Shown: positions 17,047 to 26,108 of the stretch, piece after piece
Numbering within the stretch: the stretch's first letter is position 1
Layout of the letters: the number at the start of each line of letters is the position of its first letter
Assembly (NCBI RefSeq): GCF_000293805.1
Contig: NZ_AMBZ01000001.1
Location: 710,001-774,000, forward strand
DNA length: 64,000 nt
Reading direction: 5' to 3'
From: Paenibacillus alvei DSM 29
Lineage (GTDB): Bacteria; Bacillota; Bacilli; Paenibacillales; Paenibacillaceae
Notes under the pieces: model-generated
The model's input: only the letters and a program-made list of their open reading frames with translations
Database searches by the model: none
Told to the model about the DNA's origin: nothing
Translations under genes and position numbers: made by a program

Positions 17047-17190
17047 GTTAATTATGATCCTCATTAAATAGGAGCCATATTAAATAGAGATCGATATTAA
17101 TCATATTCAATATAAATCATGATCACTAATAAGTATGATCTCCATTAACTATACTCCCTATTAATCAAGATTTTATAAACGAATCACTGT
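17047..17190. repeat. Degenerate tandem repeat, period about 16 bp, nine copies
   Basis: Successive units start at 17047, 17063, 17079, 17096, 17112, 17128, 17144, 17160 and 17175. Eight are 16 or 17 bp long and one (17160) is 15. The rough consensus is ATTAATTATGATCYCC; nearly every unit opens with ATTAA or a one-base variant, and several end in a pyrimidine-rich TCC. The array fills the gap between the divergent response-regulator and L,D-transpeptidase genes. It is AT-rich, has no open frame and is not a known mobile element. Confidence 0.75.
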
Positions 17191-17293
17191 ATTATCATTC
17201 TTTCTACATACACGTTGCGTCTTCAGAGCTTTACTTACAATATGAACCCCTATCTCCGCATCTGCATATGCTGATCAAGAGGAGTTGGGCGAT

Positions 17294-17632
17294 ATGCCGC
17301 AATATCGAATTATTGTCGATCTGACTGCACGCAGGCTGTACTTGCTGGATGGCGACACCGTTGTCCGAGAATATCCTGTTGGTATCGGCAAAATGCTCAC
17401 ACAAACCCCCACAGGGGAATATACCATCATTAACAAAGCCCCGAACCCTGGAGGGCCGTTCGGCGCCTTCTGGATGGGGCTGTCGAAACCCCATTATGGC
17501 ATTCATGGCACGAATGATCCTGCTTCTATCGGCCATCTCGTATCTCACGGCTGCATACGCATGTACAATGAAGATGTTCTGCAACTCGCTGCATTGGTTC
17601 CTATTCATACACGGGTCACGATACGACCATAG
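17294..17632 (+). CDS. L,D-transpeptidase (YkuD domain)
   Basis: This short 112-residue protein consists only of the YkuD catalytic domain, which makes 3-3 cross-links or exchanges D-amino acids in peptidoglycan. H71 ([10 protein letters not shown]) and the active-site C87 in SHGCIRM are present. No signal peptide or LysM domain is visible, so export is unexplained; a spore-associated role like that of YkuD is possible. I choose the ATG at 17294 with AGAGGAG 9 nt upstream rather than a TTG at 17285 that abuts it. It is divergent from a two-component system across a tandem-repeat array. Confidence 0.9.
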   Translation: MPQYRIIVDLTARRLYLLDGDTVVREYPVGIGKMLTQTPTGEYTIINKAPNPGGPFGAFWMGLSKPHYGIHGTNDPASIGHLVSHGCIRMYNEDVLQLAALVPIHTRVTIRP

Positions 17633-17820
17633 TGCCTACTGTGTGAACTGTATTTTCCCTAACAACCGCACCTTCCCTAATAAAATAATGCCCCTTTCCT
17701 GCTGCAGAGAAATAAGTTCTCGTAACGCAGCAAGAAAGAAGCATTATTCACAATAACCCCATCAGCACTTTCTCGTATTTCAATATTCGATACTTTAACT
17801 CGATTAAGTTCTGAGTTTTT

Positions 17821-18822
17821 CTATTGAGCCGCAATAGAAGTTGGATCTGCCTCCAACGGAAAATGGCAGGCTACTTGCCGATCAGAGCCAATATTCTCTA
17901 ACTCTGGTGATACAAGCTTGCACTTCTCTTGCGCAAATGCACACCGCGGATGGAAGCGGCAGCCCGAAGGCGGGAACGCCGGAGAAGGCACATCCCCCTG
18001 AAGTACGATTCTTTCCTTCTTATGGTGCGGGTTCGGTCTAGGAATCGCTGATAGCAGCGCTGCGGTATAAGGATGCTTAGGGCTTGCAAACAGTTCCTCT
18101 GTGCGGGCTACCTCAACCAATTTTCCTAAATACATGACGCCGACTCGATCTGAAATATGCCGTACCACATTCAGACCATGTGCAATAAAGAGGAAAGTAA
18201 GGCCAAGCTCCTTTTGCAGCTTCATGAGCAAATTCAGCACTTGAGACTGAACCGACACATCTAGTGCAGATACGGCTTCATCCGCTACGATAAAGCTCGG
18301 ATTAAGCGCAATCGCCCGGGCGATGCCTATCCGCTGACGCTGACCGCCAGAAAACTCGTGCGGATAGCGGTTACGTCTAGCTGGATCCAATCCAACCAGT
18401 TCCATCAATTCGACTACACGCCTATTAATCTCTTTAGAAGATGCCTTATGATGTACGCGCAGCGGTTCTCCTATGATGTTCTGGATATGAATGCGTGGAT
18501 TCAAGGATCCGAAAGGATCCTGAAATATAATTTGCATATCCTGCCGCAGCCGACGCAGCTGCTTCGTATTCATATTCTGTATTTGCTTTCCGTCAAAAAA
18601 TACAGCTCCGCTTGTTGGCTTCTGCAATTGGAGAATGGCTCTGCCAAGTGTTGATTTGCCGCAACCCGATTCCCCAACAAGACCAAACGTCTCCCCTTTG
18701 TTAATAGTGAAGGTTACATCATCTACAGCCTTAACGTGGCCGACTACTCGGTTGAAGAGACCTGTCTTGATCGGGAAATACTTCTTCAGGTTGCGAACTT
18801 CAATTAATGATTGATCCATCAT
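17821..18822 (-). CDS. Oligopeptide ABC transporter, ATP-binding protein (OppF type)
   Basis: This 333-residue ATPase has Walker [11 protein letters not shown]-loop [13 protein letters not shown], signature [14 protein letters not shown] and a Walker B that reads [11 protein letters not shown], with Ala where Pro is usual. The C-terminal oligopeptide-transporter extension contains [14 protein letters not shown], a cysteine cluster seen in Opp/Dpp ATPases. It is the last gene of the five-gene operon and overlaps OppD by 4 nt. Together with OppD it powers import through the two permeases. A terminator is not obvious in the 188 nt that follow. Confidence 0.93.
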   Translation of the reverse strand: MMDQSLIEVRNLKKYFPIKTGLFNRVVGHVKAVDDVTFTINKGETFGLVGESGCGKSTLGRAILQLQKPTSGAVFFDGKQIQNMNTKQLRRLRQDMQIIFQDPFGSLNPRIHIQNIIGEPLRVHHKASSKEINRRVVELMELVGLDPARRNRYPHEFSGGQRQRIGIARAIALNPSFIVADEAVSALDVSVQSQVLNLLMKLQKELGLTFLFIAHGLNVVRHISDRVGVMYLGKLVEVARTEELFASPKHPYTAALLSAIPRPNPHHKKERIVLQGDVPSPAFPPSGCRFHPRCAFAQEKCKLVSPELENIGSDRQVACHFPLEADPTSIAAQ

Positions 18823-19826
18823 GCTCGCTTCACCTCGGATTGTCCGTCATTATCGCTGTGGTACAACCAACATGCCACCTGATGATTGCTCCGGATTTCT
18901 CCTAACGCAGGTTCGTGCTGTCGGCATTTGTCCTCCACCTTCGAACAGCGTGGATTGAAGCGGCATCCCGAAGGCAGGTTGTTAATTCCCGGAATTGTCC
19001 CTGGAATCGTGTATAATTCCTCGCCTCTTGCTCCTTCCAAGCCTGGAATCGACTGCAAGAGACCAATTGTATAAGGATGAGAAGGATGGTCAAATATTTC
19101 TTCTACGCTTCCTTCCTCTACAATTTTACCGGCATACATAACCGCGATGCGGTCAGCAATTTCCGCGGCAACACCCATGTCATGGGTAATGAGCACGATC
19201 GCCATGCCGAGCTCCTGTTGAAGGCGCTGCAGCAAATCCAAAATTTGTGCCTGCACCGTTACATCCAACGCTGTCGTCGGCTCATCCGCAATGAGCAGCT
19301 CTGGTTTGCATATGAGCGCCATCGCGATTACAACCCGCTGCCGCATACCGCCTGACATCTCGTGCGGATACTGCATGGAACGCATATCTGGATCCGGGAT
19401 TCCAACCATACGCAGCATGTCAATCGCCCGCGCCCAAGCTTCCTTCTTGCCTATCTTCTGATGAAGCTGCAAGCTTTCCGCGATTTGATCTCCGATCGTA
19501 AATACCGGGTTAAGCGCCGACATCGGATCCTGAAAGATCATCGAAATCTTTTCCCCGCGAACGTTAATCATTTCCTTTTGCGATTTGGCTGACAGATCTT
19601 CGCCATTAAAATGAATGCTGCCTTCGAAAATGGTTCCTCCTGCGTAATCAATTAATCGCATAATTGAAAGAGAGGCGACACTTTTACCGCTTCCGGATTC
19701 ACCTACGATACAAAGTGTCTTGCCCTTTTCCACGCTAAGGGATATTCGATCTGTTGCCTTCGCAATGCCCTGCTCTGTCACAAAGCCTGTCGTCAGATTT
19801 CGGACTTCAAGAAGTTTTCGCGCCAT
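18819..19826 (-). CDS. Oligopeptide ABC transporter, ATP-binding protein (OppD type)
   Basis: This 335-residue ATPase has Walker [11 protein letters not shown]-loop [14 protein letters not shown], signature [14 protein letters not shown] and Walker [13 protein letters not shown]. The C-terminal cysteine cluster [14 protein letters not shown] follows the Opp pattern. GGAGG lies 8 nt before the ATG, inside the end of the permease gene (34-nt overlap), so translation is coupled. Gene order (binding protein, two permeases, D, F) matches oppABCDF, but Dpp or App specificity cannot be excluded. Confidence 0.93.
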   Translation of the reverse strand: MARKLLEVRNLTTGFVTEQGIAKATDRISLSVEKGKTLCIVGESGSGKSVASLSIMRLIDYAGGTIFEGSIHFNGEDLSAKSQKEMINVRGEKISMIFQDPMSALNPVFTIGDQIAESLQLHQKIGKKEAWARAIDMLRMVGIPDPDMRSMQYPHEMSGGMRQRVVIAMALICKPELLIADEPTTALDVTVQAQILDLLQRLQQELGMAIVLITHDMGVAAEIADRIAVMYAGKIVEEGSVEEIFDHPSHPYTIGLLQSIPGLEGARGEELYTIPGTIPGINNLPSGCRFNPRCSKVEDKCRQHEPALGEIRSNHQVACWLYHSDNDGQSEVKRA

Positions 19827-20776
19827 TGCCGCATCCTCCTACGTGGAATTTTCTCTTTCTTGCGTGGGTCAAACGCATCACGGATTCCGTCTCCAATAAA
19901 ATTGACCGCCAGCACCACGATAAAAATGCATGCTCCTGGATAAAGCGCTTGCGTTGGATCAACCAGCATAAATTGCTGCGCATTGCTCAGCATCAAGCCC
20001 CAGCTCGTATCAGGAAGCTGTACCCCTAAACCGAGGTAAGATAAGCCTGATTCAGCAAGTATCGCTCCGCCTACCATTAAGGTAGCGTTTACGATAATAG
20101 GAGCCGTCGCATTGCGAAGCAAATGCCTGCCGATAATCCCCCAACTGGACACACCGATCGCCTTGGCAGCTTCTACATATTGCATTTCCCGCAACTGAAG
20201 GAATGTCCCTCTCACAAGCCTTGCCGAGCCCATCCAACTCGTAAAGCTTAAAATCATGATCATATAGCTGAACTTTGCGCCAAAGATAGCCAGTACCAAA
20301 ATATTCAGGAACAAGGTTGGAATAGAGTTCATAACGTCAACGAGTCTCATAAAAATCGTATCGATCCAGCTACCAAAGTATCCAGAAATCGAGCCGATAA
20401 TGGTTCCAATTACAACAGAGATAAAGGCAACAGAGAAGCCCACCGATAACGATACTTGGCTGCTGTAAATAAGCCGTGACAAGATGTCTCGTCCCAATTC
20501 ATCCGTTCCAAGTGGATGACCAGGACTGCCCGCTGGCAAACTTGACTTCAACATATCGATCGCGGCTGGGTCATATGGGGCAATATATTTGGCAAATACA
20601 GCAATGGCGACAAAGAACAATAGAACGATGGCTCCAGCCACTGCAAATGGATTGCTCATAAATTTCTTCCATGCCATTAAGGTCATACTTGTCGGCTTCT
20701 CCGACTTAGGGTCAATCTCTCTCGTCTTGCCGCGTCCAGGCTCGAGCTGAGCATCCTCCAAACTCGTTACACTCAT
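19793..20776 (-). CDS. Oligopeptide ABC transporter permease (OppC type)
   Basis: This 327-residue inner-membrane permease has a cytoplasmic N-terminus, a first span (FAVAGAIVLLFFVAIAVFA), the periplasm-facing segment PLGTDELGRDILSRL typical of OppC/DppC, and five further spans. The coupling EAA motif is EAAKAIGVSSWGIIGRHLL. It overlaps the upstream permease gene by 4 nt. Confidence 0.93.
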   Translation of the reverse strand: MSVTSLEDAQLEPGRGKTREIDPKSEKPTSMTLMAWKKFMSNPFAVAGAIVLLFFVAIAVFAKYIAPYDPAAIDMLKSSLPAGSPGHPLGTDELGRDILSRLIYSSQVSLSVGFSVAFISVVIGTIIGSISGYFGSWIDTIFMRLVDVMNSIPTLFLNILVLAIFGAKFSYMIMILSFTSWMGSARLVRGTFLQLREMQYVEAAKAIGVSSWGIIGRHLLRNATAPIIVNATLMVGGAILAESGLSYLGLGVQLPDTSWGLMLSNAQQFMLVDPTQALYPGACIFIVVLAVNFIGDGIRDAFDPRKKEKIPRRRMRQWRENFLKSEI

Positions 20777-21741
20777 GCTGATGCGCCCCCTTTGCCTATT
20801 TGTACACGCGGATCAACAATCGCGTACAAAATGTCTGCAATCAAGTTGCCAAGGACAACGATAACCGTTGTAATTAAGGTAATCGCCATAAGCACCGAGT
20901 ATTCCCGTGACACGGCCATATCGACGAACAGCCGCCCCATTCCCGGCCAGTTAAACACACTTTCTGTAATGGCTGCTCCCGCTATGAGTATCGGCAAATC
21001 CAGACCAAGTATAGTAATGATTGGGATAAGCGCATTCCGCAGAGCATGACGGGTAATGACTCTTCTCTCCTTCATTCCCTTCGCTCTCGCGGTTCGAATG
21101 TAGTCCTGTCCTAGTACCTCAAGCATGCTGGATCGGGAATATTTCACATAGGAGGCCAGGAATCCTAGTGTAAGAACGGTGACAGGCAGGATCAAATGCA
21201 TGAATAAATCCTGAATATCGCCTTCCTTCCCCATCGTATACATGTCGGATAAGGGCAACCAGTCCAACTTAATGGAGAAAAAGCTTTGCAAGAGAATACC
21301 GAACCAGAATGTCGGCATCGCAAACCCAATATAAGAAATTAATGAAGCAGTCTGATCAGATAGCCCATACTCAGCCGTACTATTGTATATTCCCCACGGG
21401 ATCGCAATGATTAAGGCCAGCAGCCATGCAACCCCCATCAGAACAACGGTATTCTTCACCGTAGGCCAGAGTATTTCACTTACCGGCAGGTTATTCTTGA
21501 AGGTATGTCCTAAATCACCCTTCAGCAACCCGCCCACCCAACGAATATATTGAATATAAATCGGCTTGTCTAAGCCGAGGTTCTTCGCTTGAATTTTGCC
21601 TGCTTCCTGAGACAGTCCCGGCGAAAGAAAAATTTGCGTTGGTCCACCCGGTGCCGCGTGGATAAGTCCAAAGGTTACGATGGATATAAGAAATAGCACC
21701 AAGAGTGACTGCAATATACGGCGGATCAGATACTCCGTCAT
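20773..21741 (-). CDS. Oligopeptide ABC transporter permease (OppB type)
   Basis: This 322-residue permease has six spans. It begins with the OppB/DppB hallmark YLIRRILQSLLVLFLIS and FGLIHAAPGGP. The EAA-like coupling segment is RTARAKGMKERRVITRHALRNALIPI. It is the second gene of the operon, 109 nt after the binding-protein gene; a hairpin in that gap may lower expression of the permeases relative to the binding protein. Confidence 0.93.
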   Translation of the reverse strand: MTEYLIRRILQSLLVLFLISIVTFGLIHAAPGGPTQIFLSPGLSQEAGKIQAKNLGLDKPIYIQYIRWVGGLLKGDLGHTFKNNLPVSEILWPTVKNTVVLMGVAWLLALIIAIPWGIYNSTAEYGLSDQTASLISYIGFAMPTFWFGILLQSFFSIKLDWLPLSDMYTMGKEGDIQDLFMHLILPVTVLTLGFLASYVKYSRSSMLEVLGQDYIRTARAKGMKERRVITRHALRNALIPIITILGLDLPILIAGAAITESVFNWPGMGRLFVDMAVSREYSVLMAITLITTVIVVLGNLIADILYAIVDPRVQIGKGGASA

Positions 21742-21797
21742 GGGAATCCTCCTAAATCATCGTGTGATATATAAGCACTCTCATACATAAAAGAGAG

Positions 21798-21815
21798 AAG
21801 GGGCAAGTACCCCTT
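21798..21815 (-). promoter_or_regulatory. Hairpin between binding-protein and permease genes
   Basis: AAGGGG (21798-21803) and CCCCTT (21810-21815) form a GC-rich stem in the gap after the oppA-like stop. On the minus strand it is followed by CTCTCTTTTATG, a partial T-rich tail, as in partial terminators that let binding protein outnumber permease. Confidence 0.5.
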
Positions 21816-21850
21816 CCCCTCATCTTGCATATTCAAATATGCTCGGTGCC

Positions 21851-23578
21851 TTATTCTACCCACCAGTTAATCATGCGGAACATGTATCCATATGCGAGTC
21901 CAGGTTCAGGTCGGTCCTCTTCCGCATATTTCACCCGAGGGTTCAAGCCCTGTGGTGTACCATATTGATACATGAATACATAAGGAAGATCCGTTGTGAT
22001 TTCTTTACCGATCTCTGCGTATACCTTCTTGCGCTCGTTCTGATCAGCGACAGAGTAGCCTTTTACCCACAATTGATCAATTTTCTCGTTTTTATACCAG
22101 CCCGCGTTTTGGTTCGGCGGGAAGAATTTCGAGGAGAAGATGCTCTCCGCGTTCGGATCTGGATCATTTAACGACCATGCCGCCAAGACCGCTTGGTATT
22201 TACCCGGATTAATGTTCTGTTCCTGCCAAGCAGCGAAGTCAATGCCTCTCGGTTTCACTTCAATGCCCACATCTTTCAGGTTTTGTTGAATAACAGCCGC
22301 AACCTGCTCACGGCGACTGTTACCTGTATTGTATTGAAGTTCAAAGGAGAACTTGCTGCCGTTCTTCTCCAAGATGCCGTCAGTGCCAGCTTTCCAGCCA
22401 TCTTCAGCCAACAGCTTTTTCGCCAATTCTACATCATAGTTATATACAACAGCCGTTTCAGCCGGATCAGCCCATGATCCAGGCAGGAATGGCGAGTTCA
22501 ACAGCTTGCCCGTTCCCTTAAGAATATTGTCAACCATGCCTTGGCGGTTAAGCGCGTGAGCAATCGCCTGTCTTGTTTTCTGTCCGGCAAAGAAGCTTTC
22601 TTTATTGTCAAAGTTCATTTTGTTAAAGTTGAAGCCCATGTATTCGTATTGTGGTCCTGGAGCTAATATGACTTTGAGGTTATCGCGAGCTTGCACAGCT
22701 GCGAGTTGGGTGACTGGAATCGCTGATACAGAATCGATATCTCCCTTGATGAGAGCTTGCACTTCTGTATTTTGATCTGCGTAGATTTTGTAGATGACTT
22801 TCTGGATGTGAGGTTTTTTCGCTCCCCAGTAGTTCGGGTCTGCATCGAAGCTTAAAAATTGCTTTTGCTTCCATTCTGTCCATTTCCATGGACCGTTTGT
22901 TACGGTTTTCTCTGGTTTGGAACCGTATGGATGCTTTTTCAATTCTGTAATCGGAACATCTTTCAGGATGTGATAGGGCACTGGCTGAAGTCTAAGAGAG
23001 TAGAGGAATGGGGCAAATACTTGTTTTAACTTGATCTGAACCGTGTGGTCATCGATCTTGGTGACGGTGTCAACATGTTCGAATTGGCTAATTCCTGGGG
23101 AGCCTGCTTCTGGGTTGCGAACTGTATTAATAGTAAAAATCAAATCATCAGCGGTTACAGGTTTGCCATCGCTCCATTTCGCTTCCGGCTTCAATTTGAC
23201 TGTATAGGTCTTCGAATCTTCGCTGATTTGAGGAGGTTCAGCAGCCAGAGACCACGGTTCAACGACTACGTTCGCTTGCCGATCAAGATCGTACAGGCTG
23301 GAAAAGATCAAGTTGATAGCGTCTCCAGAAGAAGTGTCACTAGTGAATAACGGGTTGGATGACACGATATCGGAGAAAGTACCTAATGTGATCGTGCCTC
23401 CATCCTTCGGCGTCAGTGCCGTATTGTTGTCCTTCGATCCTTCCGTTTTCGCTGGTTCGGCAGTTTTCGGTTCTTCTTTAGGCGGATTCGCCGTATTGCC
23501 GGAACCTCCGCACGCTGATAACAGCGATCCCATTAGTACCAAAAGCAGCATGAATGAAATCCACTTCTTTTGTGCCAC
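21851..23578 (-). CDS. Peptide ABC transporter substrate-binding lipoprotein (OppA type)
   Basis: This is a family-5 extracellular solute-binding protein. A lipoprotein signal (MLLLVLMGSLLSAC) gives an N-terminal lipidated cysteine, followed by a Ser/Gly/Lys/Glu-rich linker. The mature domain has family stretches WSLAAEPPQISEDSKTYTVK, AKWSDGKPVTADDLIF and YWGAKKPHIQKVIY. Length is 575 residues. I choose the GTG at 23578 because GAGAGGGG lies just upstream; the longer frame places that site inside the coding region. It is first in the operon, with an AT-rich promoter region of about 165 nt and a terminator of the neighbouring amidase before it. Confidence 0.93.
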   Translation of the reverse strand: MAQKKWISFMLLLVLMGSLLSACGGSGNTANPPKEEPKTAEPAKTEGSKDNNTALTPKDGGTITLGTFSDIVSSNPLFTSDTSSGDAINLIFSSLYDLDRQANVVVEPWSLAAEPPQISEDSKTYTVKLKPEAKWSDGKPVTADDLIFTINTVRNPEAGSPGISQFEHVDTVTKIDDHTVQIKLKQVFAPFLYSLRLQPVPYHILKDVPITELKKHPYGSKPEKTVTNGPWKWTEWKQKQFLSFDADPNYWGAKKPHIQKVIYKIYADQNTEVQALIKGDIDSVSAIPVTQLAAVQARDNLKVILAPGPQYEYMGFNFNKMNFDNKESFFAGQKTRQAIAHALNRQGMVDNILKGTGKLLNSPFLPGSWADPAETAVVYNYDVELAKKLLAEDGWKAGTDGILEKNGSKFSFELQYNTGNSRREQVAAVIQQNLKDVGIEVKPRGIDFAAWQEQNINPGKYQAVLAAWSLNDPDPNAESIFSSKFFPPNQNAGWYKNEKIDQLWVKGYSVADQNERKKVYAEIGKEITTDLPYVFMYQYGTPQGLNPRVKYAEEDRPEPGLAYGYMFRMINWWVE

Positions 23579-23746
23579 ATAATTCCCCTCTCTCATTTTC
23601 GATTTTTTTGTGAAGGATATATTTTCCTACACATTGTATCACCAGAATCATTGCGCAGGTAGTAAAATGATGGAAAATATTTATAATTACCGATTATATT
23701 TTTCATTTTATTGATTACTTTTTTAATTAGACTATATAGAAAGAAA

Positions 23747-23769
23747 AAAGAGGCGAAATCCGCCTCTTT
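23747..23769 (-). terminator. Terminator of the Amidase_2 gene
   Basis: AAAGAGGCG (23747-23755) pairs with CGCCTCTTT (23761-23769) around a 5-nt loop, with a T-run (TTTTTTC) on the minus strand. It lies 84 nt past the amidase stop. Confidence 0.85.
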
Positions 23770-23852
23770 ACCACTTTACCCCAGTAAATCAACCTTTGGT
23801 ATACGAGTTGCTTACAACTTCTATCTGCCGCTTCAACGAATGCCCTTATTTC

Positions 23853-24620
23853 TTACACTTGGATGCTGACGCTTCTATCATTTCCATTCCAAGTCACTTT
23901 CGCACCTATCGATTCAGCGATTGCCCGCACAGGTACGTAGGCGCTGCCGTTTATAATCATATTCGCAGTCTGAGGAATTTCATTGAGATATGCGACCTTG
24001 CTCGTATTATCCCATCGAAAAGGGAGACCCAGGGCAGAAGCAATATCACGAATTGGCACGTAGACAACATTGTCCTTCATAATCCCCTTCGTTGCTTCAT
24101 GACCATTTACAATAATTTTGATTCCATTTTGAGCTTGAAGCTGCTGTACTTGTCCCTTGATCTGGTTTATAAATTGATCCCAGTATGGCAAAATCTCAGA
24201 AGGGCACTGCTTGCCTGACCATTTCTTGTGCGGCACGACCTGATCGATGGTTAGCTTGTCGCGCAAAAGCAAACTTGCCACGAGCCACGCAGCGTTATTC
24301 CATGCCACGTCTTTGTTCATGCCCGTATACATACATACTTCAATGCCAAGGCTTGTTAAGTTGCCTGGTCCATTTCCATCTCCCGCATGCCATCCCTGTT
24401 CGTTCTCACGCAAATGCTGGTAGATATCCTTATCATCCACGGTATAATGCCAAGATGCTTGTCTCCCACCGCTTCCATCTAGTATATATCTCGCGTGCGA
24501 TTCGGCTGTGCCGCTCAAGTTGTCCGTGTTGTGGATCGTAATCCATTGCGGAGCCATGGGCTTGTTCGGCTTGTTCGGGCTTCCGTCTGGAAGCAACCTT
24601 TGTTGAATGACGATGCTCAT
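23853..24620 (-). CDS. N-acetylmuramoyl-L-alanine amidase (Amidase_2) with stalk domain
   Basis: This 255-residue hydrolase resembles phage and prophage endolysins (XlyA type). The zinc site is H30 in ITIHNTD, H131 in VVPHKKW and C139 in KQCPSEIL, with E94 in LGIEVCMY as the catalytic acid. The C-terminal part (about 168-255) is two copies of a copper-amine-oxidase-N/stalk-like module: GHEATKGIMKDNVVYVPIRD, then GSAYVPVRAIAESIG. That module is common in Paenibacillus surface and lytic proteins. There is no signal peptide, as expected for a holin-dependent or mother-cell-released lysin. No other phage gene is next to it. Confidence 0.92.
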   Translation of the reverse strand: MSIVIQQRLLPDGSPNKPNKPMAPQWITIHNTDNLSGTAESHARYILDGSGGRQASWHYTVDDKDIYQHLRENEQGWHAGDGNGPGNLTSLGIEVCMYTGMNKDVAWNNAAWLVASLLLRDKLTIDQVVPHKKWSGKQCPSEILPYWDQFINQIKGQVQQLQAQNGIKIIVNGHEATKGIMKDNVVYVPIRDIASALGLPFRWDNTSKVAYLNEIPQTANMIINGSAYVPVRAIAESIGAKVTWNGNDRSVSIQV

Positions 24621-24974
24621 CGTTCATCAGCTCGCTTCTGCATAGTGTACACATAGAAGACCTGCCAAGCGTGCTGTGAAAGCTGATCTATCACCAAAAA
24701 GCGTTCAAATCCGTTGAACGCTGCTTGGATTTTTGCCGTTTATGAATATCATGTTCGTCAATTCCCCTAGTTCAACGAGCCGTCGCAAAAATCTTCTATA
24801 GTAAAGAATATGTACAATGCTAGAATCTTGGCTCTGGCAATCGCCTGAGGGAAATGCTTGTTTTGGTTAAAATTTCACTTTTAGTAGGCTCCGGCCCAAA
24901 AGGAAAATGATACAATGATTTCGTGCTTTCAAGGTGTTTACTTCATGTGAATTTATTATTTAGGAGAGATACAT
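24621..24974. other. 354-nt gap with one hairpin
   Basis: The gap separates a minus-strand amidase gene from a plus-strand gene, so it should hold two promoters. A perfect 9-bp stem, AGCGTTCAA (24700-24708) with TTGAACGCT (24714-24722), is followed on the plus strand by GCTTGGATTTTTG, which is terminator-like although no plus-strand gene ends before it. It may mark a short unannotated transcript. I see nothing else. Confidence 0.5.
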
Positions 24975-25604
24975 ATGGATCATGAATGGATACTAGGTAA
25001 GGAAACGCCTAATACCGGAAGAAAGTCACTCTCTACCGGCATCGTCATCATCTCTATCTTTGCAGCATGCTGTGCGATCGGCTTGTCTATTTTTACTTTG
25101 GCACATAGTAAGAAGGCGAATGATACAGCAGAGAAACTGCAGCAATCCCTCTCTAAGTTGCAAGAAGACTATGAGGAACTAAAAAGAACCAGCAGCAAAC
25201 AAGGCTTTACAATCAATCAGTTGCAGAACAATCTCTTGTATGCAAATATCCAGCACGACATGGAGGAGTCTGTTGCATCCGAGCATTTGATATTGGATAA
25301 AATCTACTTTGATGATATAGCCTATCGAAAAGGAACGAGCGGTGCGACCATAGATGTTCGTAATCAGCCTGACTTTGCAAATAAATATTCAGGATCCGGT
25401 AAATTCTCTATATCAAACAAGGAATTAAGCACTGTTATAACCACATTCATGGAAGCAGCCGAGGAGCACTATGCATGGTGTTTGGATAAGTACAGCATGG
25501 AGGCCGTCGCACCAGATTGGAATGATCTTACGCACACGATCTCCGTAAACAACTACGAGATTGGAACGTATCACAACGGTGTATTTACGCCTCTTAAAAA
25601 ATGA
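24975..25604 (+). CDS. Membrane-anchored coiled-coil protein, unknown function
   Basis: I do not recognise the family. The 209 residues comprise a cytoplasmic tail, one membrane span (about 21-43, IVIISIFAACCAIGLSIFTL), a coiled coil (about 50-88; AEKLQQSLSKLQEDYEELKR) and an extracellular globular domain rich in aromatic and acidic residues (EEHYAWCLDKYSMEAVAPDW, YEIGTYHNGVFTPL). A TAGGAGAG site lies 8 nt before the ATG. It stands alone; downstream is a diverged copy of the tRNA-Thr terminator region. Confidence 0.75.
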   Translation: MDHEWILGKETPNTGRKSLSTGIVIISIFAACCAIGLSIFTLAHSKKANDTAEKLQQSLSKLQEDYEELKRTSSKQGFTINQLQNNLLYANIQHDMEESVASEHLILDKIYFDDIAYRKGTSGATIDVRNQPDFANKYSGSGKFSISNKELSTVITTFMEAAEEHYAWCLDKYSMEAVAPDWNDLTHTISVNNYEIGTYHNGVFTPLKK

Positions 25605-25615
25605 GTCATGTTATA

Positions 25616-25735
25616 GAAAAAGCGCGATCTCCGATTGCTCGGAAACCGCACCGTTATCAGACATTACATTAATGCTGGAGGGATTTGAATCTCCAGTCCA
25701 CGGAGCCGTGGGGCGCCCCCCTCAACGGCCCTTTT
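25616..25735 (-). repeat. Diverged third copy of the tRNA-Thr 3' region plus structured DNA
   Basis: Positions 25616-25680 match the terminator and acceptor end of the tRNA-Thr locus (perfect copies at 28444 and 32059) with four or five differences. The encoded CCA is replaced. The following bases keep only a T-arm-like hairpin (CTGGAG with CTCCAG), then CCACGG/CCGTGG and GGGGCGCCCC palindromes. No 5' acceptor strand can be found, so this is not a working tRNA. It may be an old attachment-site scar. Confidence 0.5.
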
Positions 25736-25822
25736 TGCTTACCGGCGTTCCGATTCGACACTAGTAGATCAAACATAAACGCAATGTAAAGATACAGGGC
25801 TATGAAATGAATCGATTAAATG

Positions 25823-25930
25823 CTAAAAAACAAATGCACGAGAAACGATAACCAACAAGATGAACAAGACCAAGATTACACCAAGAGAGGTGAAACCTCG
25901 AAATCCACAACCTCCAACAACTTCACCCAT
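25823..25930 (-). CDS. YjcZ-family small sporulation protein
   Basis: This 35-residue gene has a GGGAGG site 9 nt before its ATG. The peptide MGEVVGGCGFRGFTSLGV is followed by a C-terminal hydrophobic helix (ILVLFILLVIVSRAFVF), the hallmark of YjcZ-type sporulation peptides (glycine-rich head plus VLFILLVIV tail). Such peptides are made in the mother cell or forespore and probably sit in spore membranes. A paralogue lies 178 nt upstream with a shared promoter-proximal element. Confidence 0.8.
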   Translation of the reverse strand: MGEVVGGCGFRGFTSLGVILVLFILLVIVSRAFVF

Positions 25931-25991
25931 ATGAGTTAGCCTCCCTTCGTTAGTTAGCACATATACATAATATAGGAGTTACCTTCATTCT

Positions 25992-26005
25992 GACTCAGCT
26001 ATGTC
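25992..26005 (-). promoter_or_regulatory. Conserved GAC-N8-GTC element upstream of YjcZ copy 1
   Basis: On the minus strand the element reads GACATAGCTGAGTC, preceded by ATAG, 62 nt before the start codon. The YjcZ paralogue has GACGCAGCCGAGTC, also preceded by ATAG, at the same distance. It is a candidate sporulation promoter or operator element. Confidence 0.45.
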
Positions 26006-26108
26006 CTATACTGAAATTAATTAGGCAGTGTTAAGCGTTCAGATATAAATTTGATATTCATGGGCTGCGCCAATGACGAGCATTGCTGATTCAGATCCTT
26101 CAAATCAA

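Noticed and set aside
25616-25760. A complete tRNA on the minus strand
   Set aside because: Only the terminator, acceptor 3' strand and a T-arm-like hairpin are present; no matching 5' acceptor strand exists within 100 nt and the CCA is lost.
25681-25770. tmRNA 5' end (plus strand CCGATTCGACA resembles GGATTCGACA)
   Set aside because: No tRNA-like 3' domain or tag-coding frame follows at the required distance.
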